Positions 41,659 through 53,097 of a stretch of 64,000 nt of DNA are shown here, in pieces. The position numbers were made by a program, and so were the translations under genes. The stretch lies in contig NZ_AWFZ01000028.1 in the NCBI RefSeq assembly GCF_000463155.2, positions 372,001 to 436,000 on the forward strand. The letters are read 5' to 3'. The notes under the pieces were generated by a model. That model had not been told where the DNA came from. It saw nothing but the letters and a program-made list of their open reading frames with translations, and made no database searches. How positions within the stretch are numbered: position 1 is the stretch's first letter; every line of letters starts with the position of its first letter. The DNA comes from Siccibacter turicensis LMG 23730. GTDB taxonomy: Bacteria; Pseudomonadota; Gammaproteobacteria; Enterobacterales; Enterobacteriaceae.

Positions 41659-41856
41659 GTGTAGTCCCTCTTTTATCGTTCATAGAGTATGAGCGACAGT
41701 CTCGCATCCTTTCAACCTTTGACCGGTTTTTCTTTATATCGCCAGTGGTTAGTTACGCCCTGTGCTCGCCGTCTGGCTTTCTTTATCACGTGATGTAAGA
41801 GGATGAGACCCGAAGTGACTGTTACAGCTCTTACATTTGTTTACAGCGGTAAGACT

Positions 41857-41875
41857 AATGATTATAGTTCTCATT
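41857..41875. promoter_or_regulatory. Candidate Fur box of fhuE
   Basis: AATGATTATAGTTCTCATT is a 19-bp imperfect palindrome with exact AATGA/TCATT ends, resembling GATAATGATAATCATTATC. It lies about 125 bases ahead of fhuE in the 341-base hinT-fhuE region, which otherwise holds no gene. Confidence 0.65.
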
Positions 41876-41999
41876 TTTATTGACACCGGAAAGTTCATTC
41901 AGTAATTCGCGATATCTATTCATCAGCAGCGGATGCCTCGGAAGAGATACGTAGACAATAACCAGATGCGCACAGCATCCTTCTTCTTAAGGGTTAAAC

Positions 42000-44174
42000 A
42001 TGGCTTTTAATGCAACTCGCGCCCGGGGCTTCTCGCCGGTGTCGCATCTTCCTTCCCTGCTCGCGTTGAGCATTGCCAGCGCGCTGGCCGCACCTGCTGC
42101 GTTTGCGGCGCCCAATGACACCATCGTGGTGGATGCCTCCTCGGCGAACGCGGCAGCGGACGAGTCGCACGACTACAGCGTGAAAGCCACCGCTGCCGGT
42201 ACGAAAATGATGATGATTCAGCGCGATATTCCGCAGTCGGTGAGCATCATCAGCGAGCAGCGCATGCAGGATCAGCAGCTGGATACGCTGGGGGATGTCC
42301 TCGCGAATACCACCGGTATCACCGCAAGCCAGGCCGACTCTGACCGTGTTTCTTACTATTCTCGCGGCTTCGAAATCGACAACTACATGGTTGACGGTAT
42401 TCCTACCTATTTTGAATCACGCTGGAATCTGGGCGATGCGCAGTCTGATACCGCCCTGCTGGAGCGCGTGGAAGTGGTACGCGGCGCAACCGGCCTGATG
42501 AGCGGCACGGGTAACCCGTCGGCCTCCATTAACATGGTGCGCAAGCATGCCGACAGCCGCGAATTCAAAGGTAACGTCTCTGCTGAATACGGCAGCTGGA
42601 ATAAGCAACGCTACGTGGTAGACGTACAGTCGCCGTTGACCGAAGACGGGCGCATTCGTGGCCGTGTGGTTACCGGTTATCAGGATAACGACAGCTGGCT
42701 TGACCGTTACAACCAGCAGAAAAAATTCTTCTACGGCGTGCTGGATGCCGATCTGACCGAGGCAACCAGCCTCTCAGTGGGTTACGAGTACCAGCAGATC
42801 AATGTTAACAGCCCGACCTGGGGCGGCCTGCCGCGCTGGAGCACCACAGGTAACCCGATTCGTTTCGATCGCAGCCGCAGTACCGCGCCGGACTGGGCGT
42901 ACAATGATAAAGACATGGATAAAGTGTTCGTGACGCTGAAGCAGCGTTTCGACAACAACTGGGAAGCCACGCTTAACGGCACGCACACGGAAACCAAACT
43001 CGACGGGCGCACGGCCTACATCGACTCGGTGGTGGATCAGTCCACCGGCAGACTTGAAAGTATCTATGGGCCAGGCTTCATGGTCGGCGGCACCGGGTAC
43101 AACACCGGTAAGCGTAAAGTTGATGCGCTGGATCTCTATGCCAGCGGGCCTTACGAGCTTCTGGGCCGCGAGCATCAGCTGATGGTGGGCGCGAACTACA
43201 GCAAGCAGCATAACCGTTACCTCAACTCCTGGGCTAACCTCTATGCCGATGAAGTGGGCAATTTTGGCAATTACAACGGCACTATCCCTGAGACCAACTG
43301 GGGCGATCTGGCGCTGGCCCAGGAAGATAAGATTCACATCAAATCGGCCTATACCGCGACGCGTATTTCCCTCGCCGATCCGCTGCATCTCATTGTGGGC
43401 GCTCGCTACACCAAATGGAGCACCGATACCCTGACGCAGCACATGGAGAAGAACAATACTACGCCGTACGCGGGCCTGGTGCTGGATCTCGACGATAACT
43501 GGTCGACCTACGCCAGCTACACTTCCATCTTCCAGCCGCAGACGGTGCGTGACATCAGCGGCAAATATCTGGCACCGATCACCGGTAAAAACTATGAGCT
43601 GGGCGTGAAATCGGACTGGATGAACAGCCGTCTGACCACCTCTCTGGCGGTGTTCCGTATTGAGCAGGACAACCTGGGCGTCAGCACCGGTCAGCCGATC
43701 CCAGGCACCGCGGGCGAAACGGCTTACCGGGGTGAGGACGGAACGGTGAGTAAGGGCGTGGAGCTGGAAGTTAACGGCGCCTTGACCGATAACTGGCAGA
43801 TGACCTTCGGGGCTACCCGCTACGTCGCCACCGACAGCGAAGGCAATGCGGTCAACGCCAACCTGCCTCGTACCAGCCTCAAGCTCTTTACCAGCTACCG
43901 CCTGCCGATGCTGCAGGACCTGACGCTGGGCGGCGGCGTGAACTGGCAGAATCATACCTACACCTACGTGAACACGGGCTTCGGCACCTTCCGCGCCGAT
44001 CAGGGCAGCTACGCGCTGGTCAATCTGTTCGGTCGTTATCAGGTCACAAAGGAACTCTCGGTTCAGGCAAACATCAACAACCTGCTTGATAAAGAGTACG
44101 ACACCAACGTTGAACAGTCGTACATCTACGGTGCTCCGCGTAACGTCTCACTTACCGCAAACTACAGCTTCTGA
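42000..44174 (+). CDS. fhuE: TonB-dependent ferric-siderophore receptor FhuE
   Basis: Outer-membrane 22-strand barrel for ferric coprogen, ferric rhodotorulate and related hydroxamates in E. coli. A signal peptide ends near APAAFAAPND, the TonB box follows as DTIVVDAS, the plug domain includes RDIPQSVSIISEQRM and the VVRGATGLMSG segment, and the barrel ends in the C-terminal ANYSF. Length 724 (E. coli 729). A Fur box upstream and an intrinsic terminator downstream make it a single iron-regulated gene. Confidence 0.92.
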   Translation: MAFNATRARGFSPVSHLPSLLALSIASALAAPAAFAAPNDTIVVDASSANAAADESHDYSVKATAAGTKMMMIQRDIPQSVSIISEQRMQDQQLDTLGDVLANTTGITASQADSDRVSYYSRGFEIDNYMVDGIPTYFESRWNLGDAQSDTALLERVEVVRGATGLMSGTGNPSASINMVRKHADSREFKGNVSAEYGSWNKQRYVVDVQSPLTEDGRIRGRVVTGYQDNDSWLDRYNQQKKFFYGVLDADLTEATSLSVGYEYQQINVNSPTWGGLPRWSTTGNPIRFDRSRSTAPDWAYNDKDMDKVFVTLKQRFDNNWEATLNGTHTETKLDGRTAYIDSVVDQSTGRLESIYGPGFMVGGTGYNTGKRKVDALDLYASGPYELLGREHQLMVGANYSKQHNRYLNSWANLYADEVGNFGNYNGTIPETNWGDLALAQEDKIHIKSAYTATRISLADPLHLIVGARYTKWSTDTLTQHMEKNNTTPYAGLVLDLDDNWSTYASYTSIFQPQTVRDISGKYLAPITGKNYELGVKSDWMNSRLTTSLAVFRIEQDNLGVSTGQPIPGTAGETAYRGEDGTVSKGVELEVNGALTDNWQMTFGATRYVATDSEGNAVNANLPRTSLKLFTSYRLPMLQDLTLGGGVNWQNHTYTYVNTGFGTFRADQGSYALVNLFGRYQVTKELSVQANINNLLDKEYDTNVEQSYIYGAPRNVSLTANYSF

Positions 44175-44195
44175 TCGTTCCGCTTAACGAATTCA

Positions 44196-44220
44196 GGGAG
44201 CCTTCCGGCTCCCTTTTTTT
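44196..44220 (+). terminator. fhuE terminator
   Basis: GGGAGCC-TTCC-GGCTCCC followed by seven T, 21 bases after the fhuE stop. Confidence 0.95.
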
Positions 44221-44343
44221 ATGCCTGCAGAGTGCGGTGCATTCTTCTGACAGCGCCGTCTTCATGCCGGGAAGCGCGGCGTCGGTTATGACCATGCGAT
44301 ACCGTATGGCTTGACGCGCCAGCGCGCGCCATATTGCGCCCAT

Positions 44344-44371
44344 AAAAAAGGGAGGCCAGTGGCCTCCCTTA
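44344..44371 (-). terminator. ptsG terminator
   Basis: GGGAGGCC and GGCCTCCC form the stem; on the minus strand six T follow. It lies 20 bases beyond the ptsG stop. Confidence 0.93.
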
Positions 44372-44391
44372 GTCTCCCCAACCTTTATGGC

Positions 44392-45825
44392 TTAACTGTT
44401 ACGGATGTACTCATCCATTTCAGTTTTCAGGTTATCGGATTTGGTGCCGAAGATAGCCTGCACACCAGAACCCGCAACCACTACCCCTGCCGCGCCCAGC
44501 TTTTTCAGGCCAGACTGGTCAACTTTAGACACGTCGGCCACGCTGACGCGCAGACGGGTGATGCACGCATCAAGGTTAGTGATGTTTTCTTTACCGCCGA
44601 AGGCTGCCACCAGAGCCGGTGCCATTTCGCTGGTCCCTGTTGCTTTGGTGTCTTCGGTTGCATCTTCACGACCCGGGGTTTTCAGGTCCAGCGCTTTGAT
44701 CAGCACGCGGAAGATGGTGTAGTACACCACGGCGTAGCCTGCACCCACAATCGGGAACAGCCACAGCTTGCTGCTGTTACCAGACAGCACGATGAAGTCG
44801 ATCAGACCGTGGGAGAAGGAGGTACCGTCACGCATACCCAGCAGGATACAGATCGGGAAGGCCAGACCTGCCAGAATCGCGTGGATAACGTACAGGATCG
44901 GCGCCACGAACATGAAGGAGAACTCGATCGGCTCGGTAATACCGGTCAGGAACGAGGTCAGCGCCGCGGAGATCATGATACCGCCGACTTTAGCGCGGTT
45001 TTCCGGCTTCGCTGAGTGCCAGATGGCAATCGCGGCAGCCGGCAGGCCGTACATTTTGAACAGGAAGCCGCCAGAGAGCATGCCCGCAGTCGGGTCGCCC
45101 GCCATGTAGCGCGGGATATCGCCGTGGAACACCTGACCTGCTGCGTTGGTGTATTCGCCGATCTGCATCTGGAAAGGCACGTTCCAGATGTGATGCAGAC
45201 CAAACGGCACCAGACAGCGCTCTACGAAACCGTAGATGCCAAAGGCAACTACCGGGTTCTGATAGGCGGCCCACTGGGAGAACGCCTGGATAGCGGAACC
45301 AATCGGTGGCCAGATGAAGGACAGGATAACGCCGGTGAAGATCGCCGCCAGACCAGAGATGATCGGTACGAAGCGTTTACCCGCGAAGAAGCCCAGATAT
45401 TCAGGAAGCTTAATGCGGTAGAAACGGTTGAACATGTAGGCTGCAATCGCACCGGAGATGATCCCGCCCAGTACACCGGTATCAGCCAGGTGTTCCGACG
45501 CAATCTGCTCGGGTGGAAGGTGCAGAACCAGCGGTGCCACGACCGCCATGGTTTTCACCATTATGCCGTAGGCGACTACCGCGGCCAGCGCAGAAACGCC
45601 GTCGTTATTGGTAAAGCCCAGCGCCACGCCGATTGCGAAGATAAGCGGCATGTTGGCGAAGACAGAACCGCCCGCTTCCGCCATAACGTGGGAAACCACG
45701 GCTGGCAGCCAGCTGAAGTTTGCGGAACCGACGCCCAGCAGGATACCTGCGATAGGCAGTACGGAGACCGGCAGCATCAGCGATTTACCCACCTTTTGCA
45801 GGTTAGCAAATGCATTCTTAAACAT
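44392..45825 (-). CDS. ptsG: PTS glucose-specific EIICB component PtsG
   Basis: Glucose permease that phosphorylates glucose during uptake. The N-terminal IIC domain has about ten helices with [15 protein letters not shown], followed by a linker ([12 protein letters not shown]) and the IIB domain with phospho-Cys421 in [16 protein letters not shown] at 45825 gives 477 residues, nearly identical to E. coli; in-frame codons further up are leader. The leader keeps the SgrS-pairing region, and a CRP site is upstream. Confidence 0.98.
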   Translation of the reverse strand: MFKNAFANLQKVGKSLMLPVSVLPIAGILLGVGSANFSWLPAVVSHVMAEAGGSVFANMPLIFAIGVALGFTNNDGVSALAAVVAYGIMVKTMAVVAPLVLHLPPEQIASEHLADTGVLGGIISGAIAAYMFNRFYRIKLPEYLGFFAGKRFVPIISGLAAIFTGVILSFIWPPIGSAIQAFSQWAAYQNPVVAFGIYGFVERCLVPFGLHHIWNVPFQMQIGEYTNAAGQVFHGDIPRYMAGDPTAGMLSGGFLFKMYGLPAAAIAIWHSAKPENRAKVGGIMISAALTSFLTGITEPIEFSFMFVAPILYVIHAILAGLAFPICILLGMRDGTSFSHGLIDFIVLSGNSSKLWLFPIVGAGYAVVYYTIFRVLIKALDLKTPGREDATEDTKATGTSEMAPALVAAFGGKENITNLDACITRLRVSVADVSKVDQSGLKKLGAAGVVVAGSGVQAIFGTKSDNLKTEMDEYIRNS

Positions 45826-45827
45826 AA

Positions 45828-45850
45828 TTGAGAGTGCTCCTGAGTATTTG
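45828..45850 (-). promoter_or_regulatory. SgrS-pairing region and ribosome-binding site of ptsG mRNA
   Basis: The minus strand reads TACTCAGGAGCACTCTCAATT directly before the ATG, as in the E. coli segment that SgrS pairs with under glucose-phosphate stress. The GGAG ribosome-binding site lies inside it, so pairing would block translation. Confidence 0.7.
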
Positions 45851-45962
45851 TGCTTTTTTACGCTTATCACGCATCGCCTGCGGGGAGATACAGGCCATAA
45901 AAACGGGGCATCTGAGCGCCCTTTATTTATTACGCAGAGTAAAATAAATCGCGTTTTTTTTG

Positions 45963-45978
45963 TTTGACGGCAATCACG
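45963..45978 (-). promoter_or_regulatory. CRP site of ptsG
   Basis: Minus strand CGTGATTGCCGTCAAA fits TGTGA-N6-TCACA in its core (GTGA-N6-TCA) and resembles the E. coli ptsG CRP site. About 140 bases before the start codon, it implies cAMP-CRP activation. The remainder of 45826-46124 is leader and promoter DNA. Confidence 0.7.
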
Positions 45979-46124
45979 TTTCCGCAAGCACCGTCAGAAA
46001 AACTTATATTTCTTTACATTTAGAACGCTGAATTCACGTCAGAAATGGGCTCGCGGCCAGGATTTCGGCGGTGAACTCTACGCGCTTTACCGTTTAATTA
46101 CGAGCCATAAAATAATTACCAGGA

Positions 46125-46919
46125 TCACGACTTCTGCAGGCGGGAGGGATCGATATGGAACAGCGTCGCGAAATTCTCGGTAGTCGCGGCCGCCAGTTCA
46201 TCAACCGAAACGCCCTTCAGCACCGCCATGTACTCAGCCACATCGCGCACGTAAGCCGGCTGATTCTCTTTTCCGCGATGCGGGACCGGCGCCAGATATG
46301 GCGAATCCGTCTCCACCAGTAGGCGATCAAGCGGCACATAACGTGCGGCGTCGCGCAGCTGTTCCGCGTTCCTGAAGGTGACAATCCCCGAAAACGAGAT
46401 GTAAAAACCCATATCCAGCAGTTTCCCGGCGGTTTCCCTGTCTTCAGTGAAACAGTGTAGTACGCCCCCGCAATCCGTCACCTTTTCCTCACGCAAAATC
46501 GACAGTGTGTCCTCCCGGGCGTCGCGGGTATGCACGATGACCGGTTTGTTCAGTTCGCGACCGATGCGGATGTGGTGACGAAAGGAGTGCTGCTGGCGTT
46601 CTTTGGTTTCCGGGGTATAGAAGTAATCAAGGCCGGTTTCGCCCAGCGCTACGACTTCTTCATGGGCTGCAAGCTCGCGCAGCGTCTCGGGATCGTACTC
46701 TTCATCCTGATTGAGCGGGTGCACGCCACAGGAGAATGCCACGTTATCGCGCTGACCAATCAGCTCGCGCATCGCGGTGTAGCCCGGCAGCGTGGTGGCT
46801 ACCGCCAGGAAAAAGTTCACGTCGCGCGCGGCGGCCTTGGCCAGCACATCGTCCACGCTGTGGTGCAGTGTCTGGTAGTCCAGGCCGTCAAGATGGCAGT
46901 GGGAGTCGACTAAAAACAT
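46125..46919 (-). CDS. ycfH: TatD-family metal-dependent hydrolase YcfH
   Basis: TatD-family DNase-like metalloenzyme of the amidohydrolase fold, 264 residues. Metal ligands are seen in the N-terminal VDSHCHLD, in ALGETGLDYFY, IVHTRDARED, VLHCFTED and the final LVETDSPYLAP. Exact substrate is not established for YcfH. Last gene of pabC-mltG-tmk-holB-ycfH, nine bases after holB. Confidence 0.94.
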   Translation of the reverse strand: MFLVDSHCHLDGLDYQTLHHSVDDVLAKAAARDVNFFLAVATTLPGYTAMRELIGQRDNVAFSCGVHPLNQDEEYDPETLRELAAHEEVVALGETGLDYFYTPETKERQQHSFRHHIRIGRELNKPVIVHTRDAREDTLSILREEKVTDCGGVLHCFTEDRETAGKLLDMGFYISFSGIVTFRNAEQLRDAARYVPLDRLLVETDSPYLAPVPHRGKENQPAYVRDVAEYMAVLKGVSVDELAAATTENFATLFHIDPSRLQKS

Positions 46920-46928
46920 AATGTCTCT

Positions 46929-47936
46929 CTACAAATGATAGGTGGGTCGGGGAGCGTCTGACGTAAGCATCTGCTCCCAGGAGAGCAGCAGATCGGTCAA
47001 CAGGAGTTCGCGGTTTACGCCCGCGACCCGCAACAGCTGCTCGCGGGTGCGAAACAGCGAGTGTAAAAAGTTTTGCAGCTGGGGCAGCGACAGGCCGGCG
47101 GCGAGCTGCTCAACCAGCGGTTGTTGGTCGGCGTTCGCCAGCCAGCGCGCGGCACCCTGCTGCCATTTCAGCGCGTCAAGGAGCAGCGTGGAGAGCCAGT
47201 AGAGGCGCATCGGCGCGCTGTCGTGGTTAAGCCCGGCGAGCAGCGCCAGGAAATCACGCCGTGATAACGCGTCGCCCAGGGCGCTGCACAGCTGCTGACG
47301 CGCCGCGCGGGCATCATCCTCAAGCAGCGTTAGGGCCGCCGCCGGCGCGCCGCCGCTTAAGCGCAGCGCAGCTTTGAGTTCGTCCGGGGTGGCGGACTTC
47401 TCACGTGCCAGCCAGGCCTGGGCGTAGCGCTCTTCCGGAACCGGAATGTGCCAGTAGAAGCAGCGGCTGCGCAGCGTAGGGAGCAGGTTTTCCGGCGCGT
47501 GGCAGCCCAGCAAAAACCAGGTGTTTTCCGGCGGCTCTTCGAGGGTTTTCAGCAGCGCATTGGCCGCCGCTTCGGTAAGCAGCGCGGCATCCGCAATCCA
47601 CACCACCTTTGCGCCGCCGAGACGGGCGTGCTCATAAAGCTTTTCGCTGACGTCGCGCACGGCGTCGATGCCGAGGCTAGCCTTACCCTTCTCCGGCTCG
47701 ATACGATAATGGTCCGGATGGGTACCGGCCTGCATCAGCTGGCAGCTCCGGCAGACGTTACAGCTTTTAAACCCATCCGGCTGCTGACACATCAGCCAGC
47801 GTCCGAGAGCGTAAATCAGCGCATCGTCGCCCATACCGGGCTGGGCGTGGATCAGTAACGCATGGTGTCCGCGCCCGGCCTGATGCTGGGAGATCAGATG
47901 CTCAAACGACGGGCGCAACCACGGATAGCATTTCAT
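46929..47936 (-). CDS. holB: DNA polymerase III delta' subunit HolB
   Basis: Clamp-loader subunit that, with delta, gamma/tau, opens the beta clamp. The N-terminal AAA+ domain has a degenerate P-loop, the four-Cys zinc motif CNVCRSCQLM with its upstream partner, and the SRC motif in PTLRSRCFYWH that supplies the arginine finger. Length 335 (E. coli 334). Its ATG overlaps the tmk stop by one base. Confidence 0.96.
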   Translation of the reverse strand: MKCYPWLRPSFEHLISQHQAGRGHHALLIHAQPGMGDDALIYALGRWLMCQQPDGFKSCNVCRSCQLMQAGTHPDHYRIEPEKGKASLGIDAVRDVSEKLYEHARLGGAKVVWIADAALLTEAAANALLKTLEEPPENTWFLLGCHAPENLLPTLRSRCFYWHIPVPEERYAQAWLAREKSATPDELKAALRLSGGAPAAALTLLEDDARAARQQLCSALGDALSRRDFLALLAGLNHDSAPMRLYWLSTLLLDALKWQQGAARWLANADQQPLVEQLAAGLSLPQLQNFLHSLFRTREQLLRVAGVNRELLLTDLLLSWEQMLTSDAPRPTYHL

Positions 47937-48574
47937 CAGCCCTGCGCCTCCATCCAGCGCACCACCGTATCGCGAATGTCCTGCGAGACCTGCTCCAGAG
48001 AACGGGTGGCGTCGATGGTTTTGATCGACGGCGTGGAGGCCGCCAGCGCCAGATAGCGGGCGCGGGTACGGTTGAAGAAGTCGAGCGACTCCTGCTCGAT
48101 GCGATCCAGCTCGCCACGGGCGCGGGCGCGCTTCAACCCGACTTCCGGCGTAACGTCCAGATAGAGCGTCAGATCCGGGGCAAAGTCGCCCAGCACCGCC
48201 TGGCGCAGGGTGGCAAGCATATCGGCATCAATACCACGTCCGCCGCCCTGATAGGCCTGGGTCGACAGATCGTGACGATCGCCGATGACGCACGCGCCGC
48301 GCGCCAGGGCGGGCTTAATGACCGTCTCCACCAGCTGCACGCGTGCGGCATAAAACAGCAGCACTTCCGCGCGCTCGGTGATGGTCTCATCCCCGACGGA
48401 TTTGATATCGAGCACCAGACTGCGCAGTTTTTCTGCCAGCACCGTCCCACCCGGTTCACGGGTAAACACCAGGTCGGTGACTCCGTGCGCCTGCAACGTT
48501 TCGATCACCAGGTTGCGGGCCGTGGTTTTCCCGGCGCCCTCCAGCCCTTCGATAACGATAAATTTACTTCTCAT
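47936..48574 (-). CDS. tmk: Thymidylate kinase
   Basis: Phosphorylates dTMP to dTDP. The P-loop is [13 protein letters not shown], the DRX motif is [11 protein letters not shown], and the arginine-containing LID is GGGRGIDAD (type II, as in enterics). Length 212 (E. coli 213). It overlaps mltG by 11 bases and holB by 1. Confidence 0.97.
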   Translation of the reverse strand: MRSKFIVIEGLEGAGKTTARNLVIETLQAHGVTDLVFTREPGGTVLAEKLRSLVLDIKSVGDETITERAEVLLFYAARVQLVETVIKPALARGACVIGDRHDLSTQAYQGGGRGIDADMLATLRQAVLGDFAPDLTLYLDVTPEVGLKRARARGELDRIEQESLDFFNRTRARYLALAASTPSIKTIDATRSLEQVSQDIRDTVVRWMEAQG

Positions 48575-49586
48575 TCTTGCCCTTAAGCGCTTTCAGATAG
48601 GCCTGCACGGCCTGGTTATGGCTCGCGAGGTTGGTGGTAAACGCGTGACCGCCCTTCCCGTCAGCGACGAAATAGAGATACGAGGTTTTTGCCGGGTGCG
48701 CGGCGGCGTTCAGGGATGCCTGGCCCGGCATGGCGATCGCACCCGGCGGTAAACCAGAGATGATATAGGTATTGTACGGGGTCGGCGTCTCAAGATCCTT
48801 CCGCGTGATGTTCCCGGTATAGTTCTCGCCCATGCCGTAGATCACCGTCGGATCGGTTTGCAGGCGCATGCCGATACGCAGGCGGTTAATAAAGACCGAC
48901 GCCACCTGATCGCGCTCGCTGGCGACCGCGGTTTCTTTTTCAATGATCGATGCCATGGTCACCAGCTGATTTTTATCCTGGTACGGCAGATCCTTCGCCC
49001 GCCCTTCCCAGGCCTCATCCACCGCGTTGACCATTTTTTCATGGGCGCGTTTAAGGATGGTCACATCGGTGGTATGGGCGGTGTAAGACCAGGTATCTGG
49101 CCAGAACCAGCCCTCTACCCACTCCGGGTTCTCAATTCCCACCGCGCTGGCGACGGTCTGGTAGCTGTTGTCTTTCAGCGTGTGCTGAATATAGGGCGCG
49201 TCGTGCAGCTGCTTGAGCCAGTCGCTCAGGCGCATGCCTTCCACCAGGCGCAGCGGGAACTGTGCCTCTTTGCCGCTGGCCAACAGGCGCAGGGCATCCC
49301 GCACCGTCATATCGGGCGTGAATCGGTACGTCCCGGCCTTGAATTTTGCCAGCTCTGGCTCGACCCGCAGCAGCCACTGAAACACGCGCGGACGGGTTAT
49401 CACTTTCTCATCGTAGAGCTGCGCGCCAAGCGCGATACGTCCGGTGCCCGGTTTCAGGGTGAAAATGTGCTCTTCTTTTATCGCAACCTTGCTGTCAGCA
49501 AGCTGGTGCACTTTCCACAGACCAACGCCGGCCGCGATCCCAAGGACAACCAGTAAGAGCAAAGCGAAACGTAACATCTTCTTCAT
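48564..49586 (-). CDS. mltG: Endolytic murein transglycosylase MltG
   Basis: Inner-membrane lytic transglycosylase that cuts nascent glycan strands and sets their length. One N-terminal helix ([20 protein letters not shown]), a LysM-like module, then the YceG domain with the catalytic Glu in [17 protein letters not shown] at 49586 (MKKMLRFAL) gives 340 residues as in E. coli; a GTG at 49601 overlaps the pabC stop and is less likely. Confidence 0.96.
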   Translation of the reverse strand: MKKMLRFALLLLVVLGIAAGVGLWKVHQLADSKVAIKEEHIFTLKPGTGRIALGAQLYDEKVITRPRVFQWLLRVEPELAKFKAGTYRFTPDMTVRDALRLLASGKEAQFPLRLVEGMRLSDWLKQLHDAPYIQHTLKDNSYQTVASAVGIENPEWVEGWFWPDTWSYTAHTTDVTILKRAHEKMVNAVDEAWEGRAKDLPYQDKNQLVTMASIIEKETAVASERDQVASVFINRLRIGMRLQTDPTVIYGMGENYTGNITRKDLETPTPYNTYIISGLPPGAIAMPGQASLNAAAHPAKTSYLYFVADGKGGHAFTTNLASHNQAVQAYLKALKGKNEK

Positions 49587-49597
49587 GACGGTATCGG

Positions 49598-50398
49598 TCA
49601 CTCACAGTGTGGGGCTAAAAATTGGTAAAGCTCGCGCGAGACCCAGGTTCTGTTTTCAAACGCGCCGACCGGCACCAGCGGCATCAGGGCGTTACACAGG
49701 ATCACCTCATCGGCCGTATCAAGCGTCGCGACAGTTTCGCTTACCTCATTGACCTGCCATGCGCTGTGCTGCAGGCAGGATAAAATACGCTGGCGCATCA
49801 GGCCGTTGACGCCTGCCTGATCGAGTCGGGGCGTGAACACCACCCTGCCCTTGCGCCAGAATAAATTAGCCGCACAGCATTCCGTAAGCCACCCGTCGCT
49901 GTCAAGCACCAGCGCTTCGTCTGCACCGGACTGGTCAAGATGAGAGCGAATCAGCACCTGTTCAAGGCGATTGAGGTGCTTGAGCCCGGCCAGAGAGGGG
50001 TTGCGGCCAAGTCGAATCGGGCTGAGTGTCAGGGTAATGCCACGCTCGCGCCACTGCGCGTAATGAGTCGGTAACGGGGAGACGCTCAGCAGCCGCGTTG
50101 GTGCCGTACAGCTCGCGGTACTATAGCCACGCCCGCCGCTTCCACGGCTGATAATGACTTTCAGCACCCCTTCGCGATGCTCCTCCGCTAACGCCACCAT
50201 CTCGGTGTTCAGCTCAGCCCACGCGCTAAAGGGAATCAACAGGCGTTCGCAGGCCTGCTTCAGGCGTTCCAGATGTGCCACAAGCAGACACACCTCGCCG
50301 TCGCGAATGCGAGCCGTGGTGAAACAGCCGTCGCCAAACTGGATAGCCCTGTCGTTTGCGGGAAGCTTCTCCTGCCATGCACCATTGATTAAGAACAT
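49598..50398 (-). CDS. pabC: Aminodeoxychorismate lyase PabC
   Basis: PLP-dependent fold-IV enzyme converting 4-amino-4-deoxychorismate to p-aminobenzoate plus pyruvate in folate synthesis. The PLP lysine is in [12 protein letters not shown], and [11 protein letters not shown] is family-typical. ATG at 50398 ([10 protein letters not shown]) gives 266 residues (E. coli 269), with GGAGCG upstream. First gene of the unit after the fabF terminator. Confidence 0.95.
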   Translation of the reverse strand: MFLINGAWQEKLPANDRAIQFGDGCFTTARIRDGEVCLLVAHLERLKQACERLLIPFSAWAELNTEMVALAEEHREGVLKVIISRGSGGRGYSTASCTAPTRLLSVSPLPTHYAQWRERGITLTLSPIRLGRNPSLAGLKHLNRLEQVLIRSHLDQSGADEALVLDSDGWLTECCAANLFWRKGRVVFTPRLDQAGVNGLMRQRILSCLQHSAWQVNEVSETVATLDTADEVILCNALMPLVPVGAFENRTWVSRELYQFLAPHCE

Positions 50399-50465
50399 CG
50401 TCGCTCCTTTCGGTAAGCGAAACAGTGTCGCAGGATGACTGAGGGGGAGCAAGCGCATAACGCGC

Positions 50466-50493
50466 AAGAAAAAGGCCCGCAGATGCGGGCCTT
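50466..50493 (-). terminator. fabF terminator
   Basis: GGCCCGC-AGAT-GCGGGCC with five T on the minus strand after a short extension, 12 bases past the fabF stop. Confidence 0.88.
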
Positions 50494-50505
50494 CGCAGGC
50501 AGGAA

Positions 50506-51824
<1,319 letters not shown>

Positions 51825-51835
51825 GAGATGTTCAC

Positions 51836-52072
51836 TTACGCCTGGTGACCGTTGATGTAATCAATGGCAGCCTGAACGGTGGTGATTTTCTCAGCTTCTT
51901 CGTCCGGAATCTCAGTATCAAACTCTTCTTCCAGAGCCATTACCAGCTCAACGGTGTCAAGAGAATCAGCGCCCAGGTCTTCGACAAAAGAAGCACCGTT
52001 AGTAACTTCTTCCTGCTTAACGCCCAGCTGTTCGCCGATGATTTTCTTAACGCGTTCTTCGATAGTGCTCAT
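51836..52072 (-). CDS. acpP: Acyl carrier protein
   Basis: Carries growing acyl chains on 4'-phosphopantetheine. The attachment serine is in [12 protein letters not shown]. The protein is 78 residues from [13 protein letters not shown] and differs from E. coli only near [12 protein letters not shown] at 52072 is chosen; the longer frame upstream is leader. The 278-base gap to fabG holds its leader and probably its own promoter, and no other gene. Confidence 0.99.
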   Translation of the reverse strand: MSTIEERVKKIIGEQLGVKQEEVTNGASFVEDLGADSLDTVELVMALEEEFDTEIPDEEAEKITTVQAAIDYINGHQA

Positions 52073-52350
52073 ACTCTTAAATTTCCTATCAAAACTCGCT
52101 TTCGCGATGGTTTTCGTAGTGTATAAAATGTTGAAAAAGATGCAACTAAATCCCGGCTGGTCGAACCACGATTTTACGCTATTTTGCGGGCAATCACCCC
52201 AATAACGCAAATCATTTTACTCCCGACGACTGCAAAAATTTTAGCTTAAGTGCTTGTTAAGACAGATTTCAGTCGCTTATAACACTTTGCGGCTGAGGAT
52301 TGTCTCAAATATCACCACGCTTTGTCTTTTGTTTTATCGGGACCTGGTGG

Positions 52351-53085
52351 TTAAACCATGTACATTCCGCCGTTGACGTGCAGAGTCTCACCAGAGATGT
52401 AACCCGCTTCGTCAGAGGCTAAAAATGCTACCGCGCTGGCGATTTCTTTTGCGTCGCCTAAACGACCCGCAGGAACCTGCGCCAGAATACCCGCACGCTG
52501 ATCTTCAGACAGCGCACGCGTCATGTCCGTTTCAATAAAGCCCGGAGCAACAACGTTTACAGTAATACCGCGCGACGCGACTTCACGCGCCAGCGATTTA
52601 CTGAAACCGATAAGACCCGCTTTCGCCGCAGCGTAGTTGGCCTGACCAGCATTTCCCATGGTACCGACCACAGAACCGATAGTGATAATACGACCATGAC
52701 GCTTTTTCATCATAGCGCGCATTACCGCTTTTGACAGACGGAAGACCGATGTAAGGTTGGTTTCGATAATATCGTTCCACTCATCATCTTTCATCCGCAT
52801 CAGAAGATTGTCGCGAGTGATACCGGCGTTATTAACCAGAATATCTACTTCGCCAAACTCTGCACGAATATTTTCCAAGACAGATTCGATAGATGCTGCA
52901 TCGGTCACGTTCAGCACCAGACCTTTACCGTTATCACCCAGATAATCGCTAATGGCTTTAGCGCCGCTTTCGCTGGTCGCTGTACCTACTACCTTCGCGC
53001 CGCGGGCGACCAGGGTTTCGGCAATTGCGCGGCCAATACCACGACTTGCACCGGTAACCAGTGCCACTTTTCCTTCAAAACTCAT
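52351..53085 (-). CDS. fabG: 3-oxoacyl-ACP reductase FabG
   Basis: NADPH-dependent SDR that reduces beta-ketoacyl-ACP. The cofactor loop is TGASRGIGRAIAE, followed by NNAGITRDN, the catalytic Ser in TIGSVVG and Tyr/Lys in ANYAAAKAG; it ends HVNGGMYMV. Length 244 equals E. coli. It lies 12 bases after fabD. Confidence 0.98.
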   Translation of the reverse strand: MSFEGKVALVTGASRGIGRAIAETLVARGAKVVGTATSESGAKAISDYLGDNGKGLVLNVTDAASIESVLENIRAEFGEVDILVNNAGITRDNLLMRMKDDEWNDIIETNLTSVFRLSKAVMRAMMKKRHGRIITIGSVVGTMGNAGQANYAAAKAGLIGFSKSLAREVASRGITVNVVAPGFIETDMTRALSEDQRAGILAQVPAGRLGDAKEIASAVAFLASDEAGYISGETLHVNGGMYMV

Positions 53086-53097
53086 GGTTTTCCTCGT

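Noticed and set aside
42774-43955. 393-codon open frame on the minus strand
   Set aside because: It is antisense to the fhuE barrel and has no recognisable product.
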